Below, piece by piece: positions 63,729-64,000 of a stretch of 64,000 bases of DNA. Location of the stretch: positions 911,056 to 975,055 of the forward strand of contig CATKHK010000001.1 of the NCBI GenBank assembly GCA_949751835.1, read 5' to 3'. The translations under genes were made by a program, and so were the position numbers. Each line of letters opens with the position of its first letter. Position 1 is the stretch's first letter. The notes below the pieces were generated by a model, which was not told where the DNA came from, did no database searches, and worked only from the letters and a program-made list of their open reading frames with translations. Source of the stretch: Blepharisma japonicum. Lineage: Eukaryota; Ciliophora; Heterotrichea; Heterotrichida; Blepharismidae.

Positions 63729-64000
63729 ATGTTCAGTGGCAGGTGCTTCAAAGATGGTTGCACGAATAAGCTTTATGGAAAGTGTGAATGTGAAAATATT
63801 AGTTTATTTTGCAAAAAGCATGGCTGAGAGCATTTGGAAAAACAAACTTCTAAAGGGCACCGATGTCTAAGACTTTACTTTAAGCCAGCAGAAGAAATTA
63901 AGCAGCCAGTTATTGATAAGCTAATATCAATGAAAAAAGATATCAAAAATTACAGATTTGAAGCACTAATAAATGCAAATAAAATAATCAAGAATTTTAT
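63729..64000 (+). CDS. Kelch-family protein, tandem copy 2, 5' part only (runs off window)
   Basis: 90 codons are visible to the window end, with UGA-Trp at 63825-63827. The sequence is nearly identical to the copy at 61313 through the Cys/His cluster (M-F-S-G-R-C-F-K-D-G-C to C-K-K-H) and the helical segment ending K-I-I-K-N-F. The kelch half should lie beyond the window. The distance between the two starts is 2416 bases. Confidence 0.82.

Overview
The window looks like nuclear DNA of a heterotrich ciliate, most consistent with a Blepharisma-type genome. Two things show this. First, in-frame UGA sits where Trp is expected in almost every gene: in the invariant Y-W-I-G-R-N segment of a cathepsin copy at 8972-8974, at the G-E-W position of MORN repeats, and throughout two very long genes. 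UAA and UAG act as stops. Second, two exactly 15-nt GT...AG introns (53858-53872 and complement 38453-38467) restore long frames; 15-nt introns are a known heterotrich trait. The DNA is AT-rich, with compact genes in places and long pseudogene-bearing spacers in others. The assignment is inference, not a database result.

Region 1 (1-21261) is a tandem family of secreted, double-domain cathepsin Z/X-like (peptidase C1A) proteins, called CZ1-CZ8 here. Only CZ8 keeps a Cys-His-Asn triad and the cathepsin-Z HIP mini-loop, and only in its first domain. Every other domain I can read has lost both the nucleophile (Cys to Ser, once Thr) and the His, while structural cysteines and signal peptides are largely retained. 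CZ4 and CZ6 are frame-broken, and fragments lie at about 3290-3570 and 9388-9907. CZ2+CZ3 and CZ5+CZ6 are a block duplication with a period of about 9.4 kb. A near-identical leader (CCATTTTGGGGAAATA-ATG) sits directly before each start. An LRR gene and an LRR fragment lie between CZ7 and CZ8.

Region 2 (21277-36732) starts with an RBMX2/Ist3-type RRM gene. It is followed by an amplified array built from an archaemetzincin gene on the minus strand, MORN-repeat genes with an N-terminal IQ motif (MO1-MO9), and the 5' part of a Cys-rich gene. MO3, MO6, MO7, MO8 and MO9 are open; the others are broken or truncated. Three archaemetzincin copies are all decayed. Two N-terminal classes exist: MGNC (predicted N-myristoylated) and MEGS (not).

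Region 3 (36732-48022) has a VPS13/chorein-like lipid-transfer protein of about 2055 residues on the minus strand, then a small family of secreted galactose-binding-like proteins (two intact, two broken, one fragment).

Region 4 (48023-64000) has an EF-hand protein, three kelch genes with an N-terminal Cys/His cluster (two in a 2.4-kb tandem duplication, the last cut by the window end), and a 2305-residue surface protein with LNR modules, a parallel beta-helix-like ectodomain, a Cys-rich stalk and about nine membrane segments.

The genes do not form a pathway. The shared theme is local gene-family turnover: tandem duplication, chimeric breakpoints, loss of catalytic or lipidation motifs, and decay.
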